Assembly: GCA_002633005.1 (NCBI GenBank)
Contig: NMRA01000871.1
Location: forward strand, 12,995-76,994
Direction of reading: 5' to 3'
Length of the DNA stretch: 64,000 nucleotides
Source: Phoronis australis
Lineage: Eukaryota; Phoronida; Phoronidae
In this document: positions 24,800-35,364 of the stretch, in pieces
Layout of the letters: each line of letters starts with the position of its first letter
Position numbering within the stretch: position 1 is the stretch's first letter
The notes under the pieces: generated by a model
What the model was told of the DNA's origin: nothing
Database searches by the model: none
What the model saw: the letters and a program-made list of their open reading frames with translations, nothing else
Made by a program: the position numbers and the translations under genes

Positions 24800-25102
24800 C
24801 ACCATCGGGCAAGGTTTCCGTAATTAACGTCACCGAGAGCACTCGATCAGTGTCAATCAACGTCTCTGAGCTGAACTGTCAAGACAGAAATGGAGTTATA
24901 ACTCACTACGATTACATAATTTCTAACGACGGAACCACGTGTTCTTCTGCTTCAATCAACAAGAATGGAACGTTTACCGAACTTCAAACGAATATATCTG
25001 ACCTGGTTCCCAGCAACTCATTCATTGCACGGGTTCGTGCTCATACTGCCATTGGTGCAGGGCCCTGGAGTGATGACGTTAGCTTTACTACGAGAGAAGA
25101 GG
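24800..25102 (+). CDS. RPTP exon: FN3 domain 4 (type A)
   Basis: Phase 1-1 exon between TGTCTTTAG and GAGG/GTGAGT, residues 345-445. It starts APSGKVSVINVTEST, as an FN3 should (Pro at the start of strand A). The B strand is VSINVSELNC, followed by RNGVITHYDYII and TTC. The F strand is FIARVRAHT and the domain ends AIGAGPWSDDVSFTT, the classic G-x-GPWS turn. The type A cysteine pair is present: Cys before the RNG-I-T turn and Cys after the C strand. Confidence 0.93.
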
Positions 25103-25479
25103 GTGAGTTACTAAAACCGTTGCTGACATTTAGGTAAGCGTTTGGTGCTTATTTTAATACACACTTAAACTATTAAATTCATAATACGACTAGTTGATGC
25201 GAGTGCTAATTACAATGAACATGTGTAGGTGGGCAGAAATAGGAATGTTGTCAAGGAATATGCATACAATGAAGACGTACACGTAAATGTATCATTTCTG
25301 TTACATTAGGCTCAGAATACTCTATGACACACCACGCCGTTTAAGGCGCAAACTTTACAAAACGTTCGTTAAACTGATCACGTTCTGTACACCTACAGAC
25401 AGGAGTTTTAAGTTCAAAAATCAACTGTACCTGGATGACTGGACAACACTTTAAATTTCTTTTGAATTATTTGTTTCAG

Positions 25480-25785
25480 TTCTAGCTCCTGTGTCTTCAC
25501 TTAACATTACTCAAGTCAATTCTACTCTCAACGTGAAATGGACAGCTCCACCTGACGATGGCTGCCAACTTCAATCTTACGAGTGGCGGTACCAGTTAAT
25601 GTCACAGGGACAATGTGATGGATCACAGGCACCTCCGATAAACTGGACGTCCATCGATAATAATGCAATACGTGCTATAATTCCAAATGTGTCGGCGTAC
25701 TCGACCTATAACATATTCGTAAGACCAAAAGGACCGACGAAGTATGGACCTTTAAAAAACCTCAGCACAACAACTAGCCAACAAG
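25480..25785 (+). CDS. RPTP exon: FN3 domain 5 (type B)
   Basis: Phase 1-1 exon between TTTGTTTCAG and CAAG/GTATAT, residues 446-547. Motifs are LNVKWTAPPDDGCQLQSYEW, YQLMSQGQC, and AYSTYNIFVRPKGPT. It is close to the second halves of the two longer exons downstream (DDGCQ, WRY, QC, GPT), which shows descent by tandem duplication. It is a single-domain exon, whereas its relatives share an exon with the preceding type A domain. Confidence 0.93.
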
Positions 25786-27234
25786 GTATATATTCCAGCA
25801 TACACATTATTTTAATCACGATGTGGAGACCAACATTTCGTGTTTCAATTTGTTATGAAAAACATCACCTGATCAACAATGAAAAGTGACACAGATGAGT
25901 CAAATTTGATTCTGAAATATTAAAAACATAACTGTTCAATAAAGTTCCCCACATTAAAGTTATAAGATACAACATTTGCAAGCCTCATATTTTCATATGA
26001 AGCTCAGTCGACCACGTGAAAAACAGACAAGTTGATGGGTGGAAATTACTGAATGGAAACTGAGAAAGTTTGCATTATTATCAGGTTGTTGCACGCGTAC
26101 CTTTGATAGCAATATGATAGTTAGCGTTTGCCAATTAACGGTCAAACTTAGCATTTTGGGGATTTAAACTCTTGAGCATTGGCGTATATTTGCTGTAGTC
26201 TCTCTGCCATTCACCCTGCCATTGCCGTCGCAAGTTGAATCTCGCCAGTGGTGAGGTCAGACCTTCAAATGGGCTTTGCAAGCTGCACACTCGATGATAA
26301 GTCCTGATTCGGGTCATTAGGCAAATCTTTCGCTATCAGGATTTGCACGCCTGTGGAGGAGAAAGTGTGCACCGCTTACCTCAGATTCTCCAGCTACATG
26401 TACGTCCTTGGAACATAAAGGCTTGATGGCGCTGTCACGCTTTGGAATAAGCTAGTTGCTATTCATGGGCTTGGCTGCAGGTGCTGGCTGAGATAATTGC
26501 AGTTGCAAACCAACACGTCTCTTTTGCGCGCGAGATTCAAAGTCAAAAACCAAAATTAAGGAAAACATCCAACATGACTCTTTTAGAATTCTCAAGTAAA
26601 TAGTTGACTTCGTTGATTTTTTTTTTTTTTTTGAAAAATCTATGCATTATAAGAGAAATTAGCGAATATATGGTCATCAGTAGCGCAGCTAAAACTAGGC
26701 CTAAATGAGGCAAATCCTACATGTACATTTGAGATTTTTCTACCCCAACACCTGAGCGAGCCTAAGCCAGACTGTGACATTAACCCGTCACAATCAGTTC
26801 ACAAATGAATGATAGTTGCTTAGCCGTGATGCAGAAGAAAATCTGAGCTAACGTTTCTTATAATGCCTCGATTGTGAACATTCAAAGACGGCTTACGTTT
26901 AGTTTCAAATTAAAAAGTTGTCATGTTGGTCTTTCCCTTCAACTTACATTGTACGCGTAAGTCTACTTAGAGTAAGATTTGCCTAATATGGGGTATTGAT
27001 TTTGAAAAACACCAAATGTTAGCCTATGACTTGTGTCACGTTATGTGTGTTTTATGTGTTTGTAAGAACGTTGACGGATTGTCTTCATAAAATATGTGCT
27101 TGGCTGCGCTCGATGTCTAGTTCAGAAGAATCTTTTCTTCCTTCTGGTTTCAGTGATCTATTGTTGGATTACCATACGTCTGTCTATATATTGCCATCTA
27201 GTGTCAGCTAGCTTTCTCTTGACTGTCCTTCTAG
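25786..27234 (+). other. Intron before FN3 domains 6 and 7
   Basis: Ordinary intron with a T-tract near 26620. I see no gene or recognised element. Confidence 0.5.
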
Positions 27235-27837
27235 CTCCATCCGCTGCACCACAAAACGTCAGCGTAACAGCTTCAGCCAGATCTGTCAACATATCGTGGT
27301 TACCACCAGATTGTTATTTACGTAATGGTTTGATTACTAAGTATGACGTGCGAATAACAACATTGTCGACGGAATGTTCACCGACATTCTTGGCCATGAC
27401 AAATGAAACATCGAATGCATCCATTTTAATATCAGGCCTGTATCCACATACAAATTATTCCGTGAGGTTGCGATCGTACACAATTGGAGGCCCTGGACCA
27501 TGGACAAAAACGTTCAGGTTTCGTTCAGCGGAAGAACCTCTCGGTGGGGTTCAAACTATAGGAAGTGAAGAATTAAATGGTGAATTGTATATCAACTGGA
27601 CGTCACCAGCCAGTGATGATGGATGTCAGCTGAGACAATACGTGTGGCGATACAAGTTGCTGTCCAGGTCACAGTGTCCTGGAACAAAGGGGAATGCCTC
27701 GGAATGGCAATATGTAAACAAAACCCATTCAACCTTCAAAGTTTCCCCTTTCTCGACATACGTTATTAGTGTAGCACCCATTGGTCCTACGCTACGTGGA
27801 CGGGTTAAGTCCGTGAACGTCACAACCAGACAAGAAG
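27235..27837 (+). CDS. RPTP exon: FN3 domains 6 and 7 (A+B in one exon)
   Basis: A 603-bp exon, phase 1-1 (CTTCTAG acceptor, GAAG/GTAATT donor), residues 548-748. The first domain is type A: APSAAPQNVSV, VNISWLPPDCYLRNGLIT, YSVRLRSYTIGGPGPWTK. The second is type B: LYINWTSPASDDGCQLRQY, WRYKLLSRSQC, YVISVAPIGPTLRG. The two are joined by EEPLGGV with no intron, although the equivalent A and B domains just upstream sit in separate exons. Many NxS/T sites predict heavy glycosylation. Confidence 0.94.
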
Positions 27838-28241
27838 GTAATTGACTTTTTGAAGGTTTGATAATCTCTTTATAATTCAATTTTGATCTATTGTTAAATC
27901 AAGTCGCATGCTTCGACAAAACGTGGCACATATGGTTTTGGTGAAATCTGCTTGCGAAACGTGTCTTTTTTGGAACGGATTAACCTACAGCACTTGTGTT
28001 TTCCATTCTCTCATTTCCCACAAAATACCTAATATGACCGTTATAGCTAACTCGAATTTTGAAGCAACTAAGTAGGTATGTTTTATATAATGTGATGGTC
28101 CTATATCAGCCATCAATGTTTTGGTAGATTCGGCTTCCAGTGTTGCCTGTAGTTACGATGGCACGCTGAGTTGGGTTATGTCACAACGTTCAAAAAGGTA
28201 GGTTACATTGGTATTTACGTGTCAGAATATTTTTGTTATAG

Positions 28242-28859
28242 CCCCTGATGCAACAGCTGATCTCAAAATTACAAACACAACAACAAGAGCTTCAATAGTT
28301 TCCTGGACTGTGCCCTACTGCAGATTCCGAAACGGCATAATCACACACTTCGTCTACAACATTACTTCACATAAAGAACTGATCTGTCCTAGACTTGTTA
28401 AGGATGTTTCAGTTGTAGTTAATACCAATGAAAGCTTGACACAGGCCACGGTTTCCCTAGAACCGTGGACAAATTACACCGTTGCCATAACAGCATGCAC
28501 TCAAGCTGGATGCGGACCATGGAAAAGCTCTCAATTTGCTACCTTAGAGGAGGTGCTTGGAGCTGTACGTGACTTGCGTGTTGAGCAAACTGGCAAAGAA
28601 TTGTACGTAAACTGGAGTCCTCCTCGTGACGATGGGTGTCAAGTCCAAGGTTACGAATGGAAATATCGTGTGTTACGGCATGGCAGCTGCACGAACTCTT
28701 CAGTTGACGTAGCGGAATGGATTTTTCAAGAAAAATCAAACTTATCTGGCATTGTGCATGAGGTTTTAAGCTATTCCCTCTATGAGATGACTGTAAGACC
28801 AATCGGGCCCACTCTTCGAGGGAAAGACCACAGCCTACAATATACCACTTCACAGACAG
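28242..28859 (+). CDS. RPTP exon: FN3 domains 8 and 9 (A+B in one exon)
   Basis: A 618-bp exon, phase 1-1 (TTGTTATAG acceptor, ACAG/GTATGG donor), residues 749-954. It repeats the A+B plan of the previous exon. Type A: SIVSWTVPYCRFRNGIIT, ELIC, YTVAITACTQAGCGPW. Type B: LYVNWSPPRDDGCQVQGY, WKYRVLRHGSC, YEMTVRPIGPTLRG. The type A copy has two more cysteines (TAC and AGC) near the F-G turn. The near-parallel content with 27235-27837 indicates tandem duplication of a two-domain exon. Confidence 0.94.
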
Positions 28860-29095
28860 GTATGGCCTTTTTTGATCGATATCAAAATTACTGTCCCGAG
28901 GACATCGCGTTGCTTCATTTACCTGCTTAAGTGCTGTGTCCCGTTTCCTGCTGCTATTGCTGTAGTTAGAGTGTGGATACCACAATTTGTTAAGTCAAAG
29001 GTTTGATCTTATGCGCATTAATTCACCTCGGTGCATAGCACATGGAATGTAATTATCTTTTCGTGTTTCCCTGCACAATATTTTCGGTTTTGCAG

Positions 29096-29398
29096 CACCG
29101 TCAGCGCCGCCACAAAACGCAAATGTGGTGGATACACGGAATACGTCACTGTCCTTTTCATGGAGTGAAGTCGAATGTGTTAAAAGAAATGGAGAAATCA
29201 GCACCTACAGATATCAAATACGCAACGACAACGGTTTGTGCGTTGTGGCTAAAGACTTTGTCAATGAAACAGTTAGTCGCAACGTTACTTTTGTGAAGCT
29301 AACACCTTACACCACGTTTGAGTTCAGAGTTCAGGCGATGGTAGAAAAGCTGGCTGGTCCCTGGACGGCGTGGACGAGCGTGACAACTAACCAAAGTG
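29096..29398 (+). CDS. RPTP exon: FN3 domain 10 (type A)
   Basis: Phase 1-1 exon between TTTTGCAG and AGTG/GTAAGT, residues 955-1055. It begins APSAPPQNANVV and has LSFSWSEVECVKRNGEIS, GLC, YTTFEFRVQAM and AGPWTAW. It is the fourth type A domain (cysteine before K/RNG and a second one after strand C), but has no type B partner. The next domain belongs to a different set. Confidence 0.93.
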
Positions 29399-31187
29399 GT
29401 AAGTTGGAATGTCGCCATTTGGCTGCGTATCGATTGACAAAATGCCACGGTAGACGGCATGATGAAACTTACCAAGAGTAGGAATGTGCTTGGAATGCTC
29501 AGTGGTTCATTTGAAAATCCTTTGTTAAACGAGTGTGAAGATGTACCGGAGTGATGTGGTACATACAGCTATCATCACTTTATCGTCATTTACTCAAAAA
29601 CTTTCGAAGATTAAAAATGTTGTACATTCAAAAGTATTGAGATATGTCGTTAAAGTTTTGCACAAATAATTTTTTCAAGTCTTCTCTTACGAATTTGTGA
29701 CACCAAAATGAAAACGCAAGTAGCTGTTGTAGAGAAAATAAGTTCGCATTCAATACACTGCGCTATCACAATGTCTCATATACACTAACAGTGTGTTTGG
29801 CATGCACAATATCATATTACAGTTGTCAGTAGGATATGTTGATTCAATTAAGCATGAAGGTTACAGTTGCTTCAATGACAATAATTAAGTACCTATAGGT
29901 GTTTGCAGAATCTCTCAATTAGGATTGACGTCTTGGAATACATGTGAACCCCGTCATTATCTAATTCAAGCTCTTGATGCAATTGTACATACAAAATACT
30001 CTTCAAAATTACATGGGAGATATTAAAATGATAAGTCCTAACGTTTGGGAGATATTTCCTTTCCACGTATCTACACTGACTGCGATGAGAATCTTCAGCA
30101 GTCTCTGTGATATATCTAGCCTGTGCGATACTTCTAACATGGTTCTTTATATAATTTTGAAATACAAATCTTATCGAATTGGCCATACCTATTGTCATAT
30201 TACTACGTCAAACTTTGTTTGTTCATGTTTATGTTCATACAACCTTGGAACTCTGTGTTGCATTGAATGCCAAAAGCAATTTTTGCGGTCGTTTTATTAA
30301 GTACGGTTGCTGTCGCTGTATACCACTTATTCACACTGTTGCCATATTAAAAGCGAGCCTCTTTTTAGAGCATTACGAATAATTTGAAAGAAAATTGGAA
30401 AATGCTTTGTTTATTTTATAAAACAAATTAACAGTTCTCCAAACTGAGAGCTACGTACAATGAAAACATTGGCCGCACTTGACCCATTCCGCTGATCCTG
30501 ACAAAGCGACAATTTCTAGTGGCTTAGACATCTTCACCGAGAGCCAGTCCAATGTCTTAGCCGCTTTACCTGGTTGAATCGGCCAAGGCTACTGAGTTTC
30601 TGGGCTTTGTGTTTGTTGTTTTTAAGTCAAATGGAAAATTGGCTGCTTCACGGTTATGAACTGCCTTCTCAGCCATTGACCAAATTATATGGGCTAGGTC
30701 GCACAGTAAAAGCTTCCAAACTTATCCGTTGGAGTCCCAAGAACATTGTATAATGGTACCAATCTCATTCGTGGTGATGTGACAACGTTGTGGCTATCCA
30801 TTTTATAAATTTTATGCAACCTAGTCCAGAATGGAACGTATAACACACTTTACTGGAGCCCACTGGAATGTTTGGGAGTTGCTCACAGCGTCAAACTCGA
30901 GCTTGATAACATGCTGTCTTACATCTATCATGTCATTAGAAATCTATTAGAAATGTTCAAACTACCATTGGCATTACATATGCATGCACAGTGTCAAATG
31001 AACGATCGCGCCTCCAAGAACTTTATGGCTGCCTTATACATGTAAGTGCTGAAACGAAGCAGACAGGCCAGCAGACAGTTCCCTAAATTTCGAAACAGGT
31101 GACAAGCATTAACTCGTTGTTTCCCGTTTTTTTCTCCAATGAAGTTTGTTCTTTACCCTATAACGCTCCATCTGTTTCCCATGACAG
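29399..31187 (+). other. Intron before FN3 domain 11
   Basis: Ordinary AT-rich intron. No exon or recognised repeat found. Confidence 0.5.
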
Positions 31188-31438
31188 TACCCCCAGCACC
31201 GTCCGATCTCAAGGTGGTGGACCATAATCCTAAGGCGTTTAAGCTTTCCTGGAAAGCTCCTTGTCCACCGCGAGGGAAGATCCTTCAATACTTTGTTTCC
31301 TATGAGATCACCAACCAGTCGCGTATTGGTAATCGTGAGATGTTGGAGAAATCCACTGATTGTGGAAACGAAACCTTGGAAAACTGTACGGAAACTACGC
31401 TTTACGGTCTTCGCCCTGATACAAGATACTTCTTCCGG
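31188..31438 (+). CDS. RPTP exon: FN3 domain 11, first part
   Basis: Acceptor CATGACAG, donor CGG/GTAGGT; enters in phase 1, leaves in phase 0. Residues 1056-1139: VPPAPSDLKVV, FKLSWKAPCPPRGKILQYFV, and LYGLRPDTRYFFRV. The reading frame stays open past the donor for 20 codons, but the G strand of FN3 is missing there and is supplied by the next exon. Confidence 0.88.
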
Positions 31439-31832
31439 GTAGGTGTGATCTTATATAAGATGGCAGATGAAGGCGAGCATACAGTGTGGCACTTTAGATC
31501 ATAGTGACGTGCATCTACATGTACTTTTATAATTGGCCCATACACACACCGGTGATCTCTGTACAAAATGACATATTTGAGCATTAAAAACGCGTTAAGA
31601 AACTTCATAAAAGCAATAGCCCTGTCGATGCTCTTTGAGTGCCACGTTATTATACTGTCAACAAGTGGAAATAGTACCTGGGAAGGTTTCTCACATTGAC
31701 GACACGTTTTTTGTTAAATCACAGTAGGCTGTCAACTTTTTGGACTCGTTTTAATCTCGTCTGAGGTATCGGCCTAAGTTTAAATTGTTTTGTCTCTCGT
31801 ATTCAGCAATGTAACCTATCGACGTTTTACAG

Positions 31833-31899
31833 GTTAAAGCATTAACCGTAGATTGGGGTGAATGGAGCAACACTATTGAGGAGATAACAACGGAACTTG
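31833..31899 (+). CDS. RPTP exon: FN3 domain 11, last strand
   Basis: A 67-base exon after GTTTTACAG, phase 0 in and phase 1 out (CTTG/GTGAAT). It encodes VKALTVDWGEWSNTIEEITT, the continuation of the FN3 F and G strands (the W-x-EWS turn is standard). Phase and domain content both complete the preceding exon. Confidence 0.82.
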
Positions 31900-32359
31900 G
31901 TGAATACTTGTAACTTACAACACTTTTCAAAATGAACTGGAGAGTGTCATAATTCGATGACATTGCAATACACAAAGCTGCTTATAAAAATGAATTCCAT
32001 TTTAGAAGAATCTGTTTCAATTCAAGTTAAATCTCGACATGTCTTCACATTGTCGAAACACAATCAATCACATTAAAGTCTACTTCAAATAAGAACTAGA
32101 GAATAAGCGCAATGATGTCCATTGAGACTGCGTGAAAATCTACAAAAATACTGTTGTATGACTACAAAGGCTCGCCAGTCTGCACTGTACATGTAGATGG
32201 TAACAGGAAATCACAAAGACGTTTATGTTTCGAGGTTTTGGGATAAAGTGAAAATACAAGGTTTTCATATTAGGGTAAACGACAACTACTGTCACACAAA
32301 GACTGATTAAGCAGTAGTTTTGCTGAGTATTTAATATGTTTTTTTGTATTGTATTTTAG

Positions 32360-32469
32360 TCCCTGGTGAACCTGCATCGTTGACCTGCTCGCCACATCTA
32401 GAGAAGACTTCAATATCCATTAAATGGTCGGAGCCTCTTGTCACCAATGGAAAAATCATAAAATATTTG
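32360..32469 (+). CDS. RPTP exon: FN3 domain 12, first part
   Basis: Acceptor TTGTATTTTAG, donor TTG/GTAACT; phase 1 in, phase 0 out. Encodes PGEPASLTCSPHL, ISIKWSEPLVTNGKIIKYL, that is FN3 strands A to C with the conserved Trp and the NGKI-x-Y turn. The second half of the domain lies about 700 bases downstream. Confidence 0.85.
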
Positions 32470-33167
32470 GTAACTCAGTAATAAAGCACAGTTGTACATT
32501 TCTCCGAGCTGGTATTTGTACAGTAAAAACGTATCACCCCGAACGATTGAAAATGTATTTTGGTGACTCCTTATGGGCAAATATTTGCAACAGACTTTGC
32601 ATACTAGGTCACTATCACTCAAAACACCTTGGTGTTTCTGCAACATCATATTTCCCCTCGGAGGAGGACGTTATTTGCATATGCATGTCATTGAGCAAAC
32701 CTCAGTCACCGGCATCTGGCCAATCAAACAAAGATTTGAAAGTCATGTGACTAAATTCAATACTTGGGCTGATAATGTTCGTCGTTTAGGTTTCGACAAT
32801 ACTCGCGGTGTGCGTGGAAATACTTTTTTGTTCCTTTTAGGTGGTTGGGTCCAATATGTACGATGTCACTTCAATATTTAACTTTTTGTAAGAATGTGCT
32901 GTGTGCAGGTGCACGTTGTTACAGCGTACAGAATTGTCAAAAGTTGAAAATTGCGACAATTTAGGTCAGGCTGCAGGCCAAAATTGTGGCAATTTGCTCA
33001 AATTGTCACAATGATATTTCCTTTTGAAAATGTGGACCTGCACATTGCTTTATTCTTATGGTCTGACGGCGCAACTCTACGCAAATGTTACATGTTGGTA
33101 AGTTCAGTGCACGAGTACTTTGCAACGTTATTAGCAATGTTATGCCGGTTATGAATGATGATTTCAG

Positions 33168-33327
33168 GTAGAATTACTATCACCGCAAAAAAGCTTAGTT
33201 TCCCATAAATTCAACGCAGATTTACCAGATCTTGCTGCTGGTAAATCTTACAAGATCTTCGTGTATGCGTTCACGTCAGTCGGGAAAGGACCATCCGCCA
33301 GTATAACGTGTTGGACTGCACTGCCAG
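33168..33327 (+). CDS. RPTP exon: FN3 domain 12, second part
   Basis: Acceptor GATTTCAG, donor CCAG/GTAAAG; phase 0 in, phase 1 out. Encodes VELLSPQKSLVSHKF, LPDLAAGKSYKIFVYAFTS and GKGPSASITCWTALPG, the E to G strands of an FN3 domain with the L-x-AGKSY-x-I-x-V-x-A pattern and the GKGPSA turn. Confidence 0.87.
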
Positions 33328-33639
33328 GTAAAGCGCCGGTCGCAGTAAACTTTGAACATTCTGCTCAGTGTTTGCATTGTGAAGTTCACTTCTAATTGTG
33401 AATTTCAGAAACTCCGGGCTGTGTGCATCACTTTTCAATATTCTATAGTCGAGTAAGGTGATTGGAATCGCTGGGCAGAAAATTATGTATGTGCAGTACT
33501 ATATACGCGCACCAAGGGAGCAAGATGGGCAAAAGGGTCCATCTCAGAGAAACAAAAACTCCGAAAAAATAGAAAACCAGACAAAAAACACTAAAAAGGC
33601 AGGAACTACCCAAATTCGGCGAATGTATAATTAATAGCA

Positions 33640-34240
33640 AATGTTACAGCTATTATTAAAATCTATTGGTCTATTTACACCGACATCTTGTCTATTTACG
33701 TTTGTCAAGACGTTTCGGTCGTTCTATTCTCATGCCATCGCCAGGTGTCACTGCGTTCTTAGAGGAACGAACACGGATATCTGGAACACTCGTCACATTG
33801 GTCGATGAAGGATTTGAACCCACGACTTCTTGAAACTACAGACGTTTTGACTCGAGCACCTCAACCACCACACTACGGAGTCATCCGTTTACTTGGAAGG
33901 AATTTAATTATACTTAAACCTTCCTTAGTAGCCTGAGCGAGGTGTCAGTCGGCTGTTTGCTTGGTTGACTGAAGACATTGCCTGTACTTTCATGAACATG
34001 GCTTCCTTATTTTTCTCTTAGTCCAACCTGTTTCACTGTGTAGTATCCGGATGTCATTCCACTGGATACTGTGTTGTGTCGTCTACATGTGTTCTGCTAC
34101 TCCTGATGAGGTATTACCCGCTCTACAACACCTTTTATGTTCAGCAATTCTCGGCTCCAGTGGTTTTAATGTTTCACCAATATACATGTATGATTCACCA
34201 CAGCCACATGGGATTTCATAGATGACATTTCCCCATGTCA
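33640..34240 (-). pseudogene. Second Penelope-like family, GIY-YIG fragment
   Basis: On the minus strand it reads ELTWGNVIYEIPCGCGESY, IGETLKPLEPRIAEHKRCC, TSSGVAEH, then WNDIRI and ETGWTKRKIRKP with stops. This is a typical Penelope-like GIY-YIG endonuclease order. Its 3' tail (GCGATGGCATGAGAATAGAA, CGACCGAAACGTCTTGAC) lies at about 33690-33750. A tRNA-like SINE sits inside. It lies in the intron between FN3 domain 12 and the membrane-proximal domain of the RPTP gene. Confidence 0.8.
33805..33885 (-). repeat. tRNA-like SINE sequence
   Basis: On the minus strand GTGTGGTGGTTGAGGTGCTC (box A) and GTGGGTTCAAATCC (box B) are about tRNA spacing apart. Inserted within the Penelope-like fragment. 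Confidence 0.55.
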
Positions 34241-34279
34241 GTTCTTGGTTTGAAAAGAAAAATCACACCATGATGAGTG

Positions 34280-34400
34280 TACCACACTTCCGTGCTCGTT
34301 CTTCTAAAAACGCAGGAGCACCTGATGATGGCCGCAATATAGAACAACCGAAACGCCTTGTCAATGTAAATACACAAGACTCCGTGTGAACAGGCCAAGA
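34280..34400 (+). repeat. Inverted 3' end of the same Penelope-like family
   Basis: CCTGATGATGGCCGCAATAT, CAACCGAAACGCCTTGTCAATG is the plus-strand version of the tail found on the minus strand at 33690-33780. The two ends point away from each other around the endonuclease fragment. Confidence 0.7.
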
Positions 34401-35255
34401 GTTTTTAATAATAATGTTGTAATACGCCATCACCTCAGAGCCGTTTTAGCCAGCCATTCCCCAAAAGTTACAAGTTCTCAAAAATTCGAGCTCCCCACTT
34501 TTAGGCTGGGTGCGCTTATGCACTACATATAAAATCTTCAATTTCATTTTCAAATGTCGCAGAAAGATGACGAAAGTATCTGAATAATTACACATTCGAG
34601 AGATGCATATAGTTTATTACATTGCACGGCTGTGATTTTCAGTAACGTGATTTTAATTTATTATGAAAACTTTGGTGAACTAATGCAAACCTCATTATTA
34701 TTCGATCACAGGATCATCTTGTTTTCAAGCCTTTACCCAGGAATAATTTTAGAAGTGCGTAGCTCGGGCCAACGGGCTCATTTAAAGGTTAAACAAAAAT
34801 AGGCAAAAAAGTTACATGGCTGAAGGTCTTCCAATTTGGCCCATACACTCGACGCCTTCTGGATTAATTCACCCATATCCACGTCTTTGCAAATGTATCC
34901 TTGATTCTCTACTGCGTTACATGTACCTGCAGCGGAGTTCGATTGTCCTATAATGGCATTTTTATACGGATTTTGACGTCACGTTTGTTTTAAATAACCA
35001 TTAAATATGAACTACCAAGTAAATGCATACTGCGACAAGACTTTGCAGTTCATATCGTCATGCAAACGGTGTGTTTATAAAGGTTATTTGTCCGTTGTAT
35101 TACCGCAGAATGATTTCTTTCCCACTTTATATTGACTGTTCAATTGTCTATTTGGAGCATGCCGGAAGTTTGTTCGGCATCTCACCGCAATGTAACACTG
35201 TAGATTAAAATTCACGGATATGTAATAATCTTCTCATTATTCTTTCTTTTTCCAG

Positions 35256-35364
35256 ATGTTCCAAAGATTCAAATACCTAAAATCAGAGACGATGATATGA
35301 CGGACCACAGCGTCAAGGTGAATTTGGTGCCTCCGAGCGACTATCCAAACTTTCGCGATATCAA
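35256..35364 (+). CDS. RPTP exon: membrane-proximal FN3-like domain, first part
   Basis: Strong polypyrimidine tract (TTCTTTCTTTTTCCAG) and donor AA/GTAAGG; phase 1 in, phase 2 out. Encodes VPKIQIPKIRDDDMTDHSVK and VNLVPPSDYPNFRDIK. It begins the last extracellular module. An acidic linker (RDDD) replaces the usual strand A-B sequence. The pattern V-x-L-PPSD matches the juxtamembrane FN3-like domain of R2-type receptors. Confidence 0.82.

Noticed and set aside
28539-28985. 148-codon minus-strand open frame
   Set aside because: It is antisense to the FN3 8/9 exon and has no motif, so it is a shadow of the coding strand.
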